Source of the DNA: Streptomyces sp. BK340
GTDB taxonomy: Bacteria; Actinomycetota; Actinomycetes; Streptomycetales; Streptomycetaceae
Direction: 5' to 3'
Assembly (NCBI RefSeq): GCF_007827595.1
Contig: NZ_VISR01000002.1
Span: forward strand, 372,001 to 436,000
Length of the DNA stretch: 64,000 nucleotides
The first letter of the stretch is position 1. Each line of letters starts with the position of its first letter. The notes below the pieces were generated by a model. The model was not told the origin of the DNA, searched no databases, and was given only the letters and a program-made list of their open reading frames with translations. A program made the position numbers and the translations under genes. Of this stretch, positions 52,649-61,063 are shown piece by piece.

Positions 52649-53869
52649 TCAGACGGCGCTTCCGGCGGTCCAGGCGCTCCACGACATGTTCCAGCCGTTG
52701 AGGCCGTTGTCCGGGGACACCGTCTTGTCCGGGGAGTTCTTCACGATCACGACGTCACCGATGAGCGAGTTGTCGTAGAACCACTTGGCCGTCGTGTCGC
52801 CCTGCGCGCCCTGCACGTCCGCCAGGCCGACGCAGCCATGGCTGGTGCCCTCCCGGCCGAACGGCGGGTTGCCCTTGTTGTACCAGTAGTTGCCGTGGAT
52901 GAACGTGCCGGAGGTCGTCAGGCGCATCGCGTGCGGCACGTCGGAGATGTCGTACTCCCCGCCGAAGCCGACGGTCGAGCCGTTCATACGGGTCTGCACG
53001 AACTTCTCGGAGATGACCATCTGGCCGTTGTACGTGGTGTGCTGCGCGCTGCCCGCGGAGATCGGCACCGACTTGAGCGTCTTGCCGTCCCGCTGCACCG
53101 TCATCGTCTGCGTGTTGACGTCGACCGTGGAGACCTGCGAGCGCCCGATGGTGAAGGACACCGTCTTCTTCTGCACTCCGTAGACGCCGTTCGCGCCCTG
53201 CACCCCGTCCAGGTCGATCTTCATCGTGACCTTGGAGCCGGCCTTCCAGTACTCGTGTGGCCGGAAGTCGAGCCGCTGGTTCCCGAACCAGTGCCCGACG
53301 ATCTGCTGACCGCTGCTGGAGCCGACCGTGATGTGCGACTGCACGGCCTTCTTGTCGGTGATGGCCTTGTCGAAGGTGAACGACACCGGCATGCCCACAC
53401 CGACGGTCGAGCCGTCGTCCGGGGTGTAGGTGCCGATGAAGCTGTTGGCGGAGCTGACGGTGGTGAAGATGGAGTTGGCCGCCGCCGTACGCCCGCTCGC
53501 GTCCTTCGCGGTCGCGTCGATCTCGTACTTCGTGCCGCGCTCCAGCTGCCCCTTCGGCTTCCAGCTGCTGCCGTCCGCCGATATCGCCCCCTGCACCGCC
53601 TGCCCCGACCCGGCCACGGTCATCTTCACGTCCGTCAGCCTGCCGCCGCTGACCTTCACACCGGTGGCGTTGATCGACGCGCCGGTCGAACCGTCCTTGG
53701 CCGAGATCACGACCTTCGCCGTCGACGTCCTGGGCGAGTCCTTGCCGCCCTTGCCGTCGTCGTTCGAGGCGTTGGCGCTGCCACCGCAGGCGGTCAGGGT
53801 CAGGGCGCCGACCACCAAGGCGGCACAGGCCCCCAGTACGCGCCGCGCTGCAATGTCCGGCGTTGTCAC
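52649..53869 (-). CDS. L,D-transpeptidase lipoprotein (Ig-like plus YkuD domains)
   Basis: 406 aa. Signal peptide with lipobox LTAC at Cys28, Ser/Asn linker, two Ig-like domains (about 50-250; LDT-Ig type), then the YkuD catalytic domain with HGNYWYNKG and the SHGCVGL active site (Cys about 346). It forms 3-3 cross-links in peptidoglycan on the outer face of the membrane. Same architecture as the mycobacterial LdtMt2 type. Confidence 0.95.
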   Translation of the reverse strand: MTTPDIAARRVLGACAALVVGALTLTACGGSANASNDDGKGGKDSPRTSTAKVVISAKDGSTGASINATGVKVSGGRLTDVKMTVAGSGQAVQGAISADGSSWKPKGQLERGTKYEIDATAKDASGRTAAANSIFTTVSSANSFIGTYTPDDGSTVGVGMPVSFTFDKAITDKKAVQSHITVGSSSGQQIVGHWFGNQRLDFRPHEYWKAGSKVTMKIDLDGVQGANGVYGVQKKTVSFTIGRSQVSTVDVNTQTMTVQRDGKTLKSVPISAGSAQHTTYNGQMVISEKFVQTRMNGSTVGFGGEYDISDVPHAMRLTTSGTFIHGNYWYNKGNPPFGREGTSHGCVGLADVQGAQGDTTAKWFYDNSLIGDVVIVKNSPDKTVSPDNGLNGWNMSWSAWTAGSAV

Positions 53870-54030
53870 GGGCTGCTCCAGGTTCGTGTGATGTGCGTGA
53901 TCCGTTCCAGTGCGTCATGAAAGAGGGCCCGGGTCCGGGGGGAGGTTCCCTCCGGAGCCGGTTGACGTCATCACGTGACAGAACCGCGACAATCCATGGC
54001 TCAACCCGCGGCCACGAGGGCCGCCGGGGC

Positions 54031-55059
54031 TCAACGCTGCCCGTACAACTCCCCGTACGACGGCCACGCTCCACCCGGCCCGTCGACCGGCTCGGCGGCG
54101 CGCACGGCCCGCACGATCGCCCGGGTCACGACGTCGGCGCCGGCCGCGAGGACGTCGTTGAGCGCCAACGGGCCGGTGCCGTCGAGCGTGCGGGTGCCGG
54201 TCGCCAGCGCGAAGACCGTGTCGCCGTCGTGCAGCAGGTGCACCGGCCGCACGGCGCGTGCGATGCCGTCGTGCGCCGTGCCCGCCATCTTCTGCGCCTG
54301 CGCCTTGGTGAGGTCCGCGTCGGTCGCGACCACCGCGAGCGTCGTGTTCAGCGGCGGCGGCGCGTTCCTCGCGGCCACCTCGGCGAGACGCCGACGCGCG
54401 GCCTCGTGCACGCGCTCCTCCGGATACCGAACGCGCCCCTGGAACAACTCCCCGTACAGGACGCCCGTGTCCGGATCCAGCACCGACCCCGCCGCGTTCA
54501 CCACCACCAGCGCGGCCACCGTGATCCCCGAGTCCAGCACCGCACTCGCGGTGCCCACCCCGCCCTTGAGCTGCCCCGCCACGGCGCCCGTACCGGCGCC
54601 CACGCACCCCTCGTACACTGCCGCGCCCCGCCTGCTCGCCGCGGCCGCCTCCACCGCCGCACGCCCCGTCGCCGCGTCCGGACGGGCGCGGAAGTCCCCG
54701 CCGCGCCCCAGATCGAAGACGCACGCGGCGGGCACCACCGGCACGACGTGCCCCGGGTCCGGCCCGACCCGCACCCCGCGCCCCTGCTCCTCGAGCCAGG
54801 CCATCACCCCGGACGCCGCGTCGAGCCCGTAGGCGCTGCCTCCGGTCAGCACGACGGCGTCGACCTTCTGCACCACGTTGCGCGGATCGAGGGCGTCGGT
54901 CTCCTTGGTGCCGGGACCGCCCCCGCGCACGTCCACGGCGGCGACCGCGCCGCCCTCGGGCGCGAGGACGACCGTGGTGCCGGTGAGCCGGCCGTCCCCG
55001 CCGAGGGTGGCGTGCCCCACCCGCAGCCCGGCGACATCCGTCAATGCGTCAACTGTCAT
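54031..55059 (-). CDS. P1 family peptidase (DmpA/NylC-like, self-processing)
   Basis: 342 aa. Start DVAGLRVGHATL and GGSAYGLDAASGVMAWLEE are family signatures. The autoprocessing/nucleophile site is NTTLAVVATDADLTKAQ (Thr near 239), so the chain should split into alpha and beta subunits. Members are aminopeptidases or cleave cyclic/linear nylon oligomers; physiological substrate unknown. Confidence 0.92.
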   Translation of the reverse strand: MTVDALTDVAGLRVGHATLGGDGRLTGTTVVLAPEGGAVAAVDVRGGGPGTKETDALDPRNVVQKVDAVVLTGGSAYGLDAASGVMAWLEEQGRGVRVGPDPGHVVPVVPAACVFDLGRGGDFRARPDAATGRAAVEAAAASRRGAAVYEGCVGAGTGAVAGQLKGGVGTASAVLDSGITVAALVVVNAAGSVLDPDTGVLYGELFQGRVRYPEERVHEAARRRLAEVAARNAPPPLNTTLAVVATDADLTKAQAQKMAGTAHDGIARAVRPVHLLHDGDTVFALATGTRTLDGTGPLALNDVLAAGADVVTRAIVRAVRAAEPVDGPGGAWPSYGELYGQR

Positions 55060-55099
55060 GGGGTCAGTCTGGCCCAGCCCCAGGACGCGTCCGCGGGCT

Positions 55100-56335
55100 T
55101 CAGGCGGCCGGTGCCGTCGCGTTCGTGCGCCGCCCGCTGGAGACCGTGCGCGTCGTGAGCGTGACCCCGACCACCACCGAGGCGGCGCACACGAGCCCCG
55201 CGGCGAGCACCGCCCACTCGCCCAGGAAGGTGCAGCAGACCACCACCAGCGCCGTGCCCGGAAGCACCAGCTGCTGGCTGATGCCGACCTTGAAGTGCCG
55301 CGAGTGCAGCGCCCACACGGTCAGCAGGTACAGCGCCGTCGGCAGGGTCACGGCCGCCGAGGCGGACAGCGTCGAGATGTGCGCCTTGCCGACCGCCTGC
55401 TCCACCGCCACCTCCAGACCGGCGCCGATCGCCGCGGTCGAGGCGAAGATCAGGTAGTGGCCGTAGCCCCAGAGGAACGCCTGCCTGCTGGAGCGCAGGT
55501 GACCGTGGATGGGCACCACGAAGTAGATCCACCACGCGGCGAACACGATCAGCAGGCCGCCCGCCGCGATCGGCAGCAGTTCGCCCAGCGCGTCCTGCTC
55601 GTCCAGCGCCGACTTCACGGCGACCGTGGCCGCGGCGATCGTCTCGCCGAGCACGATGATCGTGAACAGGCCGTACCGCTCGGCGATGTGGTGCGGATGC
55701 CAGGACGTCGCACGGGCCTTCTCCGCGTACAGCGGCACGGACAGCTCCACGATCACCATCACCAGGAACACCCAGGGCCGGGCCGGCTCCGGCAGCAGGA
55801 TCAGCCCCAGCCAGCCGACCTGGCACAACAGCACACCGCCCACGTATCTGAGCGCCATGGTCCGTTCCGGCCCCTCGGCCGATCGCGCCGCTCTCAGCCA
55901 CTGTGCGACCATCGCCAGCCGCATGATCACGTAGCCGAGCCAGACGACCAGGAAGTCGTGGTGCTCGAACGCCCGGGAGACGCCCGCCGCCAGTACCAGC
56001 ACACCGGCGATCTGGACCAGGGTCACCACCCGGTAGAGCGCGTCGTCGTTGTCGTACGCCGAGGCGAACCACGTGAAGTTCATCCAGGCCCACCAGATGG
56101 CGAAGAACACCATCGCGTAGTTCAGGATCCCGTGGCCCGCGTGCCCCTCGGCCACGGCGTGCACGAGCTGCACGCCCGCCTGTGCGATGGCCACCACGAA
56201 GCACAGGTCGAAGAAGAGCTCCAGCGGGGAGGAGACCCGGTGCGCCTCGTCGCGCCTGCGCGCGGTGAGCGGCCGCAGGGGCCCCCGGGACTTGTGCGCA
56301 CCCGAGGCGGGCGCCGGAGCGGAACTGGACGTCAT
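55100..56335 (-). CDS. Low temperature requirement protein A (LtrA) family membrane protein
   Basis: 411 aa from ATG 56335; a much longer open frame upstream is not coding. N-terminal VSSPLELFFDLCFVVAIAQ and FAIWWAWMNFTWFASAYDNDD are LtrA hallmarks, together with HIAERYGLFTIIVLGE. About ten hydrophobic helices. Function is poorly defined (cold-growth phenotype in Listeria). Confidence 0.93.
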   Translation of the reverse strand: MTSSSAPAPASGAHKSRGPLRPLTARRRDEAHRVSSPLELFFDLCFVVAIAQAGVQLVHAVAEGHAGHGILNYAMVFFAIWWAWMNFTWFASAYDNDDALYRVVTLVQIAGVLVLAAGVSRAFEHHDFLVVWLGYVIMRLAMVAQWLRAARSAEGPERTMALRYVGGVLLCQVGWLGLILLPEPARPWVFLVMVIVELSVPLYAEKARATSWHPHHIAERYGLFTIIVLGETIAAATVAVKSALDEQDALGELLPIAAGGLLIVFAAWWIYFVVPIHGHLRSSRQAFLWGYGHYLIFASTAAIGAGLEVAVEQAVGKAHISTLSASAAVTLPTALYLLTVWALHSRHFKVGISQQLVLPGTALVVVCCTFLGEWAVLAAGLVCAASVVVGVTLTTRTVSSGRRTNATAPAA

Positions 56336-56471
56336 GCGTCCCAGCACAGCAGAAAACCGCGGCAAAATCTTGTGAAGGGATTCACAATTCGGTCGGGATC
56401 CGAAGCGTCGGAAAAACCTCCAGGTCAGAGGCTTCGCGGGGGCGCCCGGGCCGGGGCCGTACCCTGGGGAC

Positions 56472-56648
56472 ATGAGCACCGCCCCCGAACCCGAGTCGCG
56501 CGACCCGAAGCCCGCGCTGATCTTCGACGACCCGTTGAGCCAGCAGTCCTCGGACGACACCGACCGCGGGTGGGGCGAGCGCCCGGACGGCGACAGCGCC
56601 GCCGACCTGAAGCGCTTCCTCGACGAGAAGCCGCCCCACCACCTCTGA
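56472..56648 (+). CDS. Small acidic conserved protein, 58 aa
   Basis: ATG 56472 to TGA 56646-56648. The product starts MSTAPEPESRDPKPALIFDD, continues PLSQQSSDDTDRGWGER and ends DLKRFLDEKPPHHL. It resembles small actinobacterial proteins with a conserved LKRFLDEKPPHH end. Acidic and probably disordered. Codon bias is coding-like. Function unknown. Confidence 0.75.
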   Translation: MSTAPEPESRDPKPALIFDDPLSQQSSDDTDRGWGERPDGDSAADLKRFLDEKPPHHL

Positions 56649-56667
56649 GCCGCCCGCGGGAGCGCCG

Positions 56668-57126
56668 CTAGCGCTCGTCGTGTCCCGATCCGCGCTGGGC
56701 GACCAGCGCGTCGCGGATCTCCTTGAGGACCTCCAGCTCGGTCACCTCGATGATCTCGTGCGTGCCCTCCCTCGCCTTCCGGCGGGCCTCTATCCGGGCC
56801 AGGTACTTCGCCATCGGCAGGACCATCAGGAAGTACACGACGGCCGCGGTGATCACGAAGCTCAGCGTCGCGCCGAGGACCGAGCCCCACATCAGCTGGA
56901 TGCCCTGGTCGCCCTTGCAGCTGCTGCTCAGGCACGAGCTGTAGTGGTCCAGGTTCTGAGTGCCGATCGCGCCCACCAGCGGGTTGATGAGCCCCTTCAC
57001 CACCGAGTTGACGATGTTGGTGAAGGCGGCGCCGATGACCACCGCGACTGCCAGATCGACGACGTTGCCGCGCATCAGGAAGGCCTTGAAGCCGTGCCAG
57101 ATGCTCGGTTCCTTCTTCGCGTTCAC
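56668..57126 (-). CDS. mscL: Large-conductance mechanosensitive channel
   Basis: 152 aa from GTG 57126. TM1 is FLMRGNVVDLAVAVVIGAAFTNIV, followed by a periplasmic loop with a CLSSSC pair, TM2 (LGATLSFVITAAVVYFLMVLPMAK) and a cytoplasmic helix. Standard MscL; it opens under membrane tension to release solutes during hypo-osmotic shock. Confidence 0.94.
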   Translation of the reverse strand: MNAKKEPSIWHGFKAFLMRGNVVDLAVAVVIGAAFTNIVNSVVKGLINPLVGAIGTQNLDHYSSCLSSSCKGDQGIQLMWGSVLGATLSFVITAAVVYFLMVLPMAKYLARIEARRKAREGTHEIIEVTELEVLKEIRDALVAQRGSGHDER

Positions 57127-57264
57127 CTCGGGGACTCTCCTCGCGTGCACAGGGTGTGGAACCAAACGCTCCGCAACCTACGGCACGGTGCGGCCATTGT
57201 GTCCAATTCCGTAGCTCGATCTTCGGACTTGACGGCGGGTCGCAGAGACATCGGCCGCGGTGAC

Positions 57265-57882
57265 TCAGCACAGCGTCACCGCCAGCCGTGCGGTGGCGCT
57301 CGCGCCCACGAGCCGCGCCGCCATGGCGCGCGGCACCGACAGGACGACCAGCGCCCCGCTCTCGGACGCATCCTCCAGCGGCTCCGGCACCCTCGTCACC
57401 CGCACTCCCCGCGCGAGCACCCGGGCGCCGCCTCCGGCCGAGGGGTCCTCGGCCGCGACGACGTCGACGCGGTCGCCGGGCCGGAGCAGCCGGACGGTGG
57501 CGGCGTCCGAGATCCGCACCGGCGCCGTCACCATGCGCACCGATCCGTGCCGTCGTGCGGGTTCCGTGACCGGGTGCCCGCGGGCCCGTTCGGCGCGGTG
57601 GGGTTCGGCCGCGGTCCGCGGCCCCGCCGCCACGAGCGCGGCAGCGGTCACGGCGAGGCCGGCCGCGACGGCCCGCCTGCGCTGCCGTACGAGCCGTTGC
57701 AGCTGATACAGCCCGCCGCGCACGCGCACCGGGGCGAAGAGCGGGACCTCGCAGGTCGCCGGGGCGTCGGTGCCGAGGGGAAGCGGGAGACGGAGGGGAG
57801 GCGCGGCCGGAGCGGGGGACGACGGGGTCAAGGGCATGGGGATCACCGCCTGCGACAAGGGGATTTCGGCTTGCCCTGCCAC
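57265..57882 (-). CDS. SAF-domain / CpaB(RcpC)-like protein
   Basis: 205 aa (GTG at 57882; an ATG at 57837 is an alternative). One membrane helix (AVAAGLAVTAAALVAAG, about 70-87), then a SAF-like domain (VTAPVRISDAATVRLLRPGDRVDVVAAED) as in CpaB/RcpC Flp-pilus assembly proteins. No pilus operon is adjacent, so a role in Flp pili is uncertain. Confidence 0.8.
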   Translation of the reverse strand: MAGQAEIPLSQAVIPMPLTPSSPAPAAPPLRLPLPLGTDAPATCEVPLFAPVRVRGGLYQLQRLVRQRRRAVAAGLAVTAAALVAAGPRTAAEPHRAERARGHPVTEPARRHGSVRMVTAPVRISDAATVRLLRPGDRVDVVAAEDPSAGGGARVLARGVRVTRVPEPLEDASESGALVVLSVPRAMAARLVGASATARLAVTLC

Positions 57883-57974
57883 GATGACGCCTCACGCCGA
57901 AGCCCGCCGGAGCCGGTGGACCACGGAGAAGTTGTGGACAACCCGCCCACCCGAACGGGGACTTCCGCTCACCC

Positions 57975-58128
57975 GTCCCTCGCGTTGACTTGTCCCTCGC
58001 GTCGCCGTCCCTCGCGTCGACTTGTCCCTCGCGTCGCCGTCCCTCGCGTCGACCCGTCCCTCGCGTCGCCGTCCCTCGCGTCGCCGTCCCTCGCGTCGAC
58101 CCGTCCCTCGCGTCGCCGTCCCTCACCG
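57975..58128. repeat. Minisatellite of GTCCCTCGCGTCG units
   Basis: Ten copies of GTCCCTCGCGT-type units beginning at 57975, 57992, 58007, 58024, 58039, 58056, 58071, 58086, 58103 and 58118 (the last degenerate), spaced alternately 15 and 17 nt. It lies between two genes and is not coding. Confidence 0.9.
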
Positions 58129-58160
58129 CGCACCGTTGCCGGTGTCGCCCGGTCCCTCCG

Positions 58161-58994
58161 CTACGGCAGTTCGAAGCCCGGATCCATCCCGCCGAGCGCG
58201 TTCTTGCAGAGGCAGTCACGCGCCCCGGTCTCCGGCAGTGCCGCCACCGCGTCGAACAGCACGCCCCGCAACCGGTCCACGTTGGCCGCGAACACCTGCA
58301 GCACCTCCTCGTGGGAGACCCCCTCGCCGGTCTCGGCACCGGCGTCCAGGTCGGTGACCAGGGTCAGCGACGTGTAGCAGAGCTCCAGTTCACGGGCGAG
58401 AGCCGCCTCGGGGTGGCCGGTCATGCCCACCACCGACCAGCCCTGCGCCTGGTGCCACAACGATTCGGCGCGGGTCGAGAAGCGCGGCCCCTCGACCACG
58501 ACCAGCGTGCCGGCGTCCACCGGTTCCCACTCCCGTCCGCGCGCCGCCTTCAGCGCGGCGGCCCGGCCGGTGGGGCAGTAGGGGTCGGCCATGGACACGT
58601 GCACCACGTTGGGCACCGTGCCGTCGGGCAGCGGCAGCCCGTCGAAGTACGTCTGGACCCTGGCCTTCGTGCGGTCCACCATCTGGTCCGGTACGAGCAG
58701 GGTGCCCGGGCCGTACTCGGGGCGCAGCCCGCCGACCGCGCACGGTCCGAGGACCTGCCGGACGCCGACCGAGCGCAGGGCCCAGAGGTTGGCGCGGTAG
58801 TTGATCCGGTGCGGTGGCAGGTGGTGGCCGCGGCCGTGCCGGGGCAGGAAGGCGACCCGCCGGCCGGCGATCTCGCCGAGGAAGAGGGAGTCGCTGGGCT
58901 GCCCGTAGGGGGTGTCCACCTGGACCTCGGTCACGTCGTCGAGGAACGAGTAGAAGCCCGACCCGCCGATGACACCGATCTCTGCGTTCGCCAT
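58161..58994 (-). CDS. mtnP: S-methyl-5'-thioadenosine (or -inosine) phosphorylase
   Basis: 277 aa from ATG 58994. PNP/MTAP family signatures: IGVIGGSGFYSFLDD, LPRHGRGHHLPPHRINYRANLWAL, EGPRFSTRAE and VVGMTGHPEAALARELELCYTSL. Releases adenine (or hypoxanthine) from methylthio-nucleosides in methionine salvage. The HP in GHPEAALA region can distinguish MTA from MTI specificity, but I do not assign it. Confidence 0.9.
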   Translation of the reverse strand: MANAEIGVIGGSGFYSFLDDVTEVQVDTPYGQPSDSLFLGEIAGRRVAFLPRHGRGHHLPPHRINYRANLWALRSVGVRQVLGPCAVGGLRPEYGPGTLLVPDQMVDRTKARVQTYFDGLPLPDGTVPNVVHVSMADPYCPTGRAAALKAARGREWEPVDAGTLVVVEGPRFSTRAESLWHQAQGWSVVGMTGHPEAALARELELCYTSLTLVTDLDAGAETGEGVSHEEVLQVFAANVDRLRGVLFDAVAALPETGARDCLCKNALGGMDPGFELP

Positions 58995-59093
58995 GACGAG
59001 CACACTAGCTGGCCGCGAAAAGGCGGGGAGCCGGTGCCCGGGTACACCTGGGGCCCTGCCGTCACGTGACGGCAGGGCCCGGGGAGCGCGATC

Positions 59094-59417
59094 TCAGGCC
59101 GCGGAGCTGCTGCTCGAGGAGCCCGACGAAGTCGAGGACGAAGAGGACGCCGAAGACGTCGAGGACGCCGGCGGGGACGACTTCGAGTCGGTCGACGAGG
59201 AGCTGGACGACTTCGTCGCCGGGCTGCTGCTCGACGTGGAGCCGCGGGAGTCGTTGCGGTAGAAGCCGGAGCCCTTGAAGACGATGCCGACCGCGGAGAA
59301 CACCTTCTTCAGGCGGCCACCGCAGTTGGGGCACTCGGTCAGGGCGTCATCGGTGAACTTCTGAACCGCCTCGAGGCCCTCGCCGCACTCGGTGCACTGG
59401 TACTGGTAGGTCGGCAC
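59094..59417 (-). CDS. FmdB family zinc-ribbon protein with Ser-rich tail
   Basis: 107 aa from GTG 59417. N-terminal zinc ribbon PTYQYQCTECG ... ECPNCGGRLKKVFSAVGIVFKGSGFYRND (two CxxC pairs), then about 48 residues almost entirely Ser/Thr/Lys/Ala. Typical of actinobacterial FmdB proteins. FmdB was first noted as a regulator of formamidase; general role unknown. Confidence 0.93.
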   Translation of the reverse strand: MPTYQYQCTECGEGLEAVQKFTDDALTECPNCGGRLKKVFSAVGIVFKGSGFYRNDSRGSTSSSSPATKSSSSSSTDSKSSPPASSTSSASSSSSTSSGSSSSSSAA

Positions 59418-59484
59418 TGTCTTCCTCCTGGCACTCTGACTCAATGAGTGCTAACGACGGTCCATAGTGACGTATTCCCGGGGA

Positions 59485-60783
59485 TCAGTCCACCGTCACC
59501 GGCACGCGGTGACCGACGCCACGTGCGACCGTGCGGGTCTGGGCCCGGGCGACCAGCCGCGAACGCAGGGCGACCAGGGTGACCAGCGCGAGCACGGTGC
59601 CGGCCATCGGCACCAGGAAACCGGCACCGCCCCACAGGCGGTCCTCCAGCTGTCCGGCGACCGTGACGGCGGCCGCCTGACCGAGCGCGACGGCACCGGT
59701 CAGCCAGGTGAACGCCTCGGTGCGGGCCTCCGCCGGCACCAGGCCCTCGACCAGCGTGTAGCCGGTGATCAGAGCCGGCGCGATGCACATGCCGACCAGC
59801 AGGCCGAGACCGGCCAGCAGCAGCACCGAGTGCGCCGTCCACAGCGCGGACGCGGTCAGCGCGAGCGCGGCGTAGCCGATGACCAGGCGCCGCTGCGGGG
59901 CGGCCTTCCAGGCGATCGCACCGCAGACGATGCCGGAGAGCATGTTGCCCGCGGCGAAGGTGCCGTAGAGGACACCGTTGAGGCCGGGCTCGCCGATCGA
60001 CTCGGTGAACGCCGCGAGCGCCACCTGCATGCCGCCGAAGACCGACCCGATGCCCAGGAAGGTCACCACCAGCACCCGGACGCCCGGGACGCGCAGGGCA
60101 GAGGTGTGCTGCACGCGCGCGTGCCCGCTCCCGCCGGACACCGACGGCTGCGTGCTCTTCTGCGCGGCGAACAGCAGACCGCCGACGAGCGTCAGCGCGG
60201 CCTCGGTCACCAGGCCCGCGGACGGGGTGACGGCGGTGCACAGCGCGGTCGCCAGCAGGGGCCCGAAGACGAAGGTCAGCTCGTCCGTGACGGACTCGAA
60301 GGCCGCCGCGGTGGTCATCAGGGGCGAGCCCTGGAGCTTCACGCCCCAGCGCGCACGCACCATGGGGCCGACCTGCGGCACCGAGGCGCCGGTCGGGACG
60401 GCCGCCACGAACAGCGCCCACAGGGGCGCGTGCGCCAGCGCGAGCGCCGTCAGCGTCAGGCCCGACAGCGTGTGCACCAGGACACCCGGGATCAGGACGG
60501 CGCGCTGCCCGTAACGGTCGGCGAGGCGGCCGCTGTACGGCGCGAACAGCGCCATGGAGACACCGGTGGCGGCCGCGGCGGCGCCTGCGGCGCCGTACGA
60601 GCCGGTGGTGTGCTGCACGAGCAGCACGATGGAGATGGTGAGCATCGCGAACGGCTGGCGCGCCGCGAAGCCGGGGAGCAGGAACGTCCAGGCGCCGCGG
60701 GTGCGCAGCAGCTGTCCGTATCCGGGGCGGGAAGGGGCCGGCGAGGTCGTCTCCGGTGCGGTGGTGCTGACCGTGGATCCCAC
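59485..60783 (-). CDS. MFS transporter (12-TM)
   Basis: 432 aa, GTG start. MFS features FAPYSGRLADRYGQRAVLIPG (motif A) and about 12 hydrophobic helices; the protein has large Ala/Gly content. No substrate clue in the neighbourhood; standalone gene. Confidence 0.88.
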   Translation of the reverse strand: MGSTVSTTAPETTSPAPSRPGYGQLLRTRGAWTFLLPGFAARQPFAMLTISIVLLVQHTTGSYGAAGAAAAATGVSMALFAPYSGRLADRYGQRAVLIPGVLVHTLSGLTLTALALAHAPLWALFVAAVPTGASVPQVGPMVRARWGVKLQGSPLMTTAAAFESVTDELTFVFGPLLATALCTAVTPSAGLVTEAALTLVGGLLFAAQKSTQPSVSGGSGHARVQHTSALRVPGVRVLVVTFLGIGSVFGGMQVALAAFTESIGEPGLNGVLYGTFAAGNMLSGIVCGAIAWKAAPQRRLVIGYAALALTASALWTAHSVLLLAGLGLLVGMCIAPALITGYTLVEGLVPAEARTEAFTWLTGAVALGQAAAVTVAGQLEDRLWGGAGFLVPMAGTVLALVTLVALRSRLVARAQTRTVARGVGHRVPVTVD

Positions 60784-61063
60784 GGCCCGTGCCTTTCTGC
60801 CGCCTGGTAGCGCGTGCCCCGTTGCGGGCCCGGGCGCCGAGAGCTGTCCTCTTGCGCAAACTGCGGTAGATACCGGCGCCCACTGTGGGTGGGAGAGGCC
60901 CGGCCGCCATACGGTCGCGCCAGCTCTGCGTCAGGCAGAGTTGGTTCGATCAGGGTGCGCCTTCATCGTACAGGTGGCATTGCCTCGTCCACCTGTGAAA
61001 ATGAGCACCACCCGCGGCGGTCACCTGTGATTGCCGAGGGTGTGAACCGTACGAAACGCCCCC

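Noticed and set aside
57975..58128. CRISPR array
   Set aside because: Units are only about 11-13 bp with 4-6-nt gaps and no unique spacers; no cas genes in the window.
56336..58339. Upstream extension of the LtrA frame to over 1000 codons
   Set aside because: The extension runs antisense to or out of frame with the 58-aa gene, mscL, the SAF gene and the minisatellite; LtrA starts naturally at 56335.
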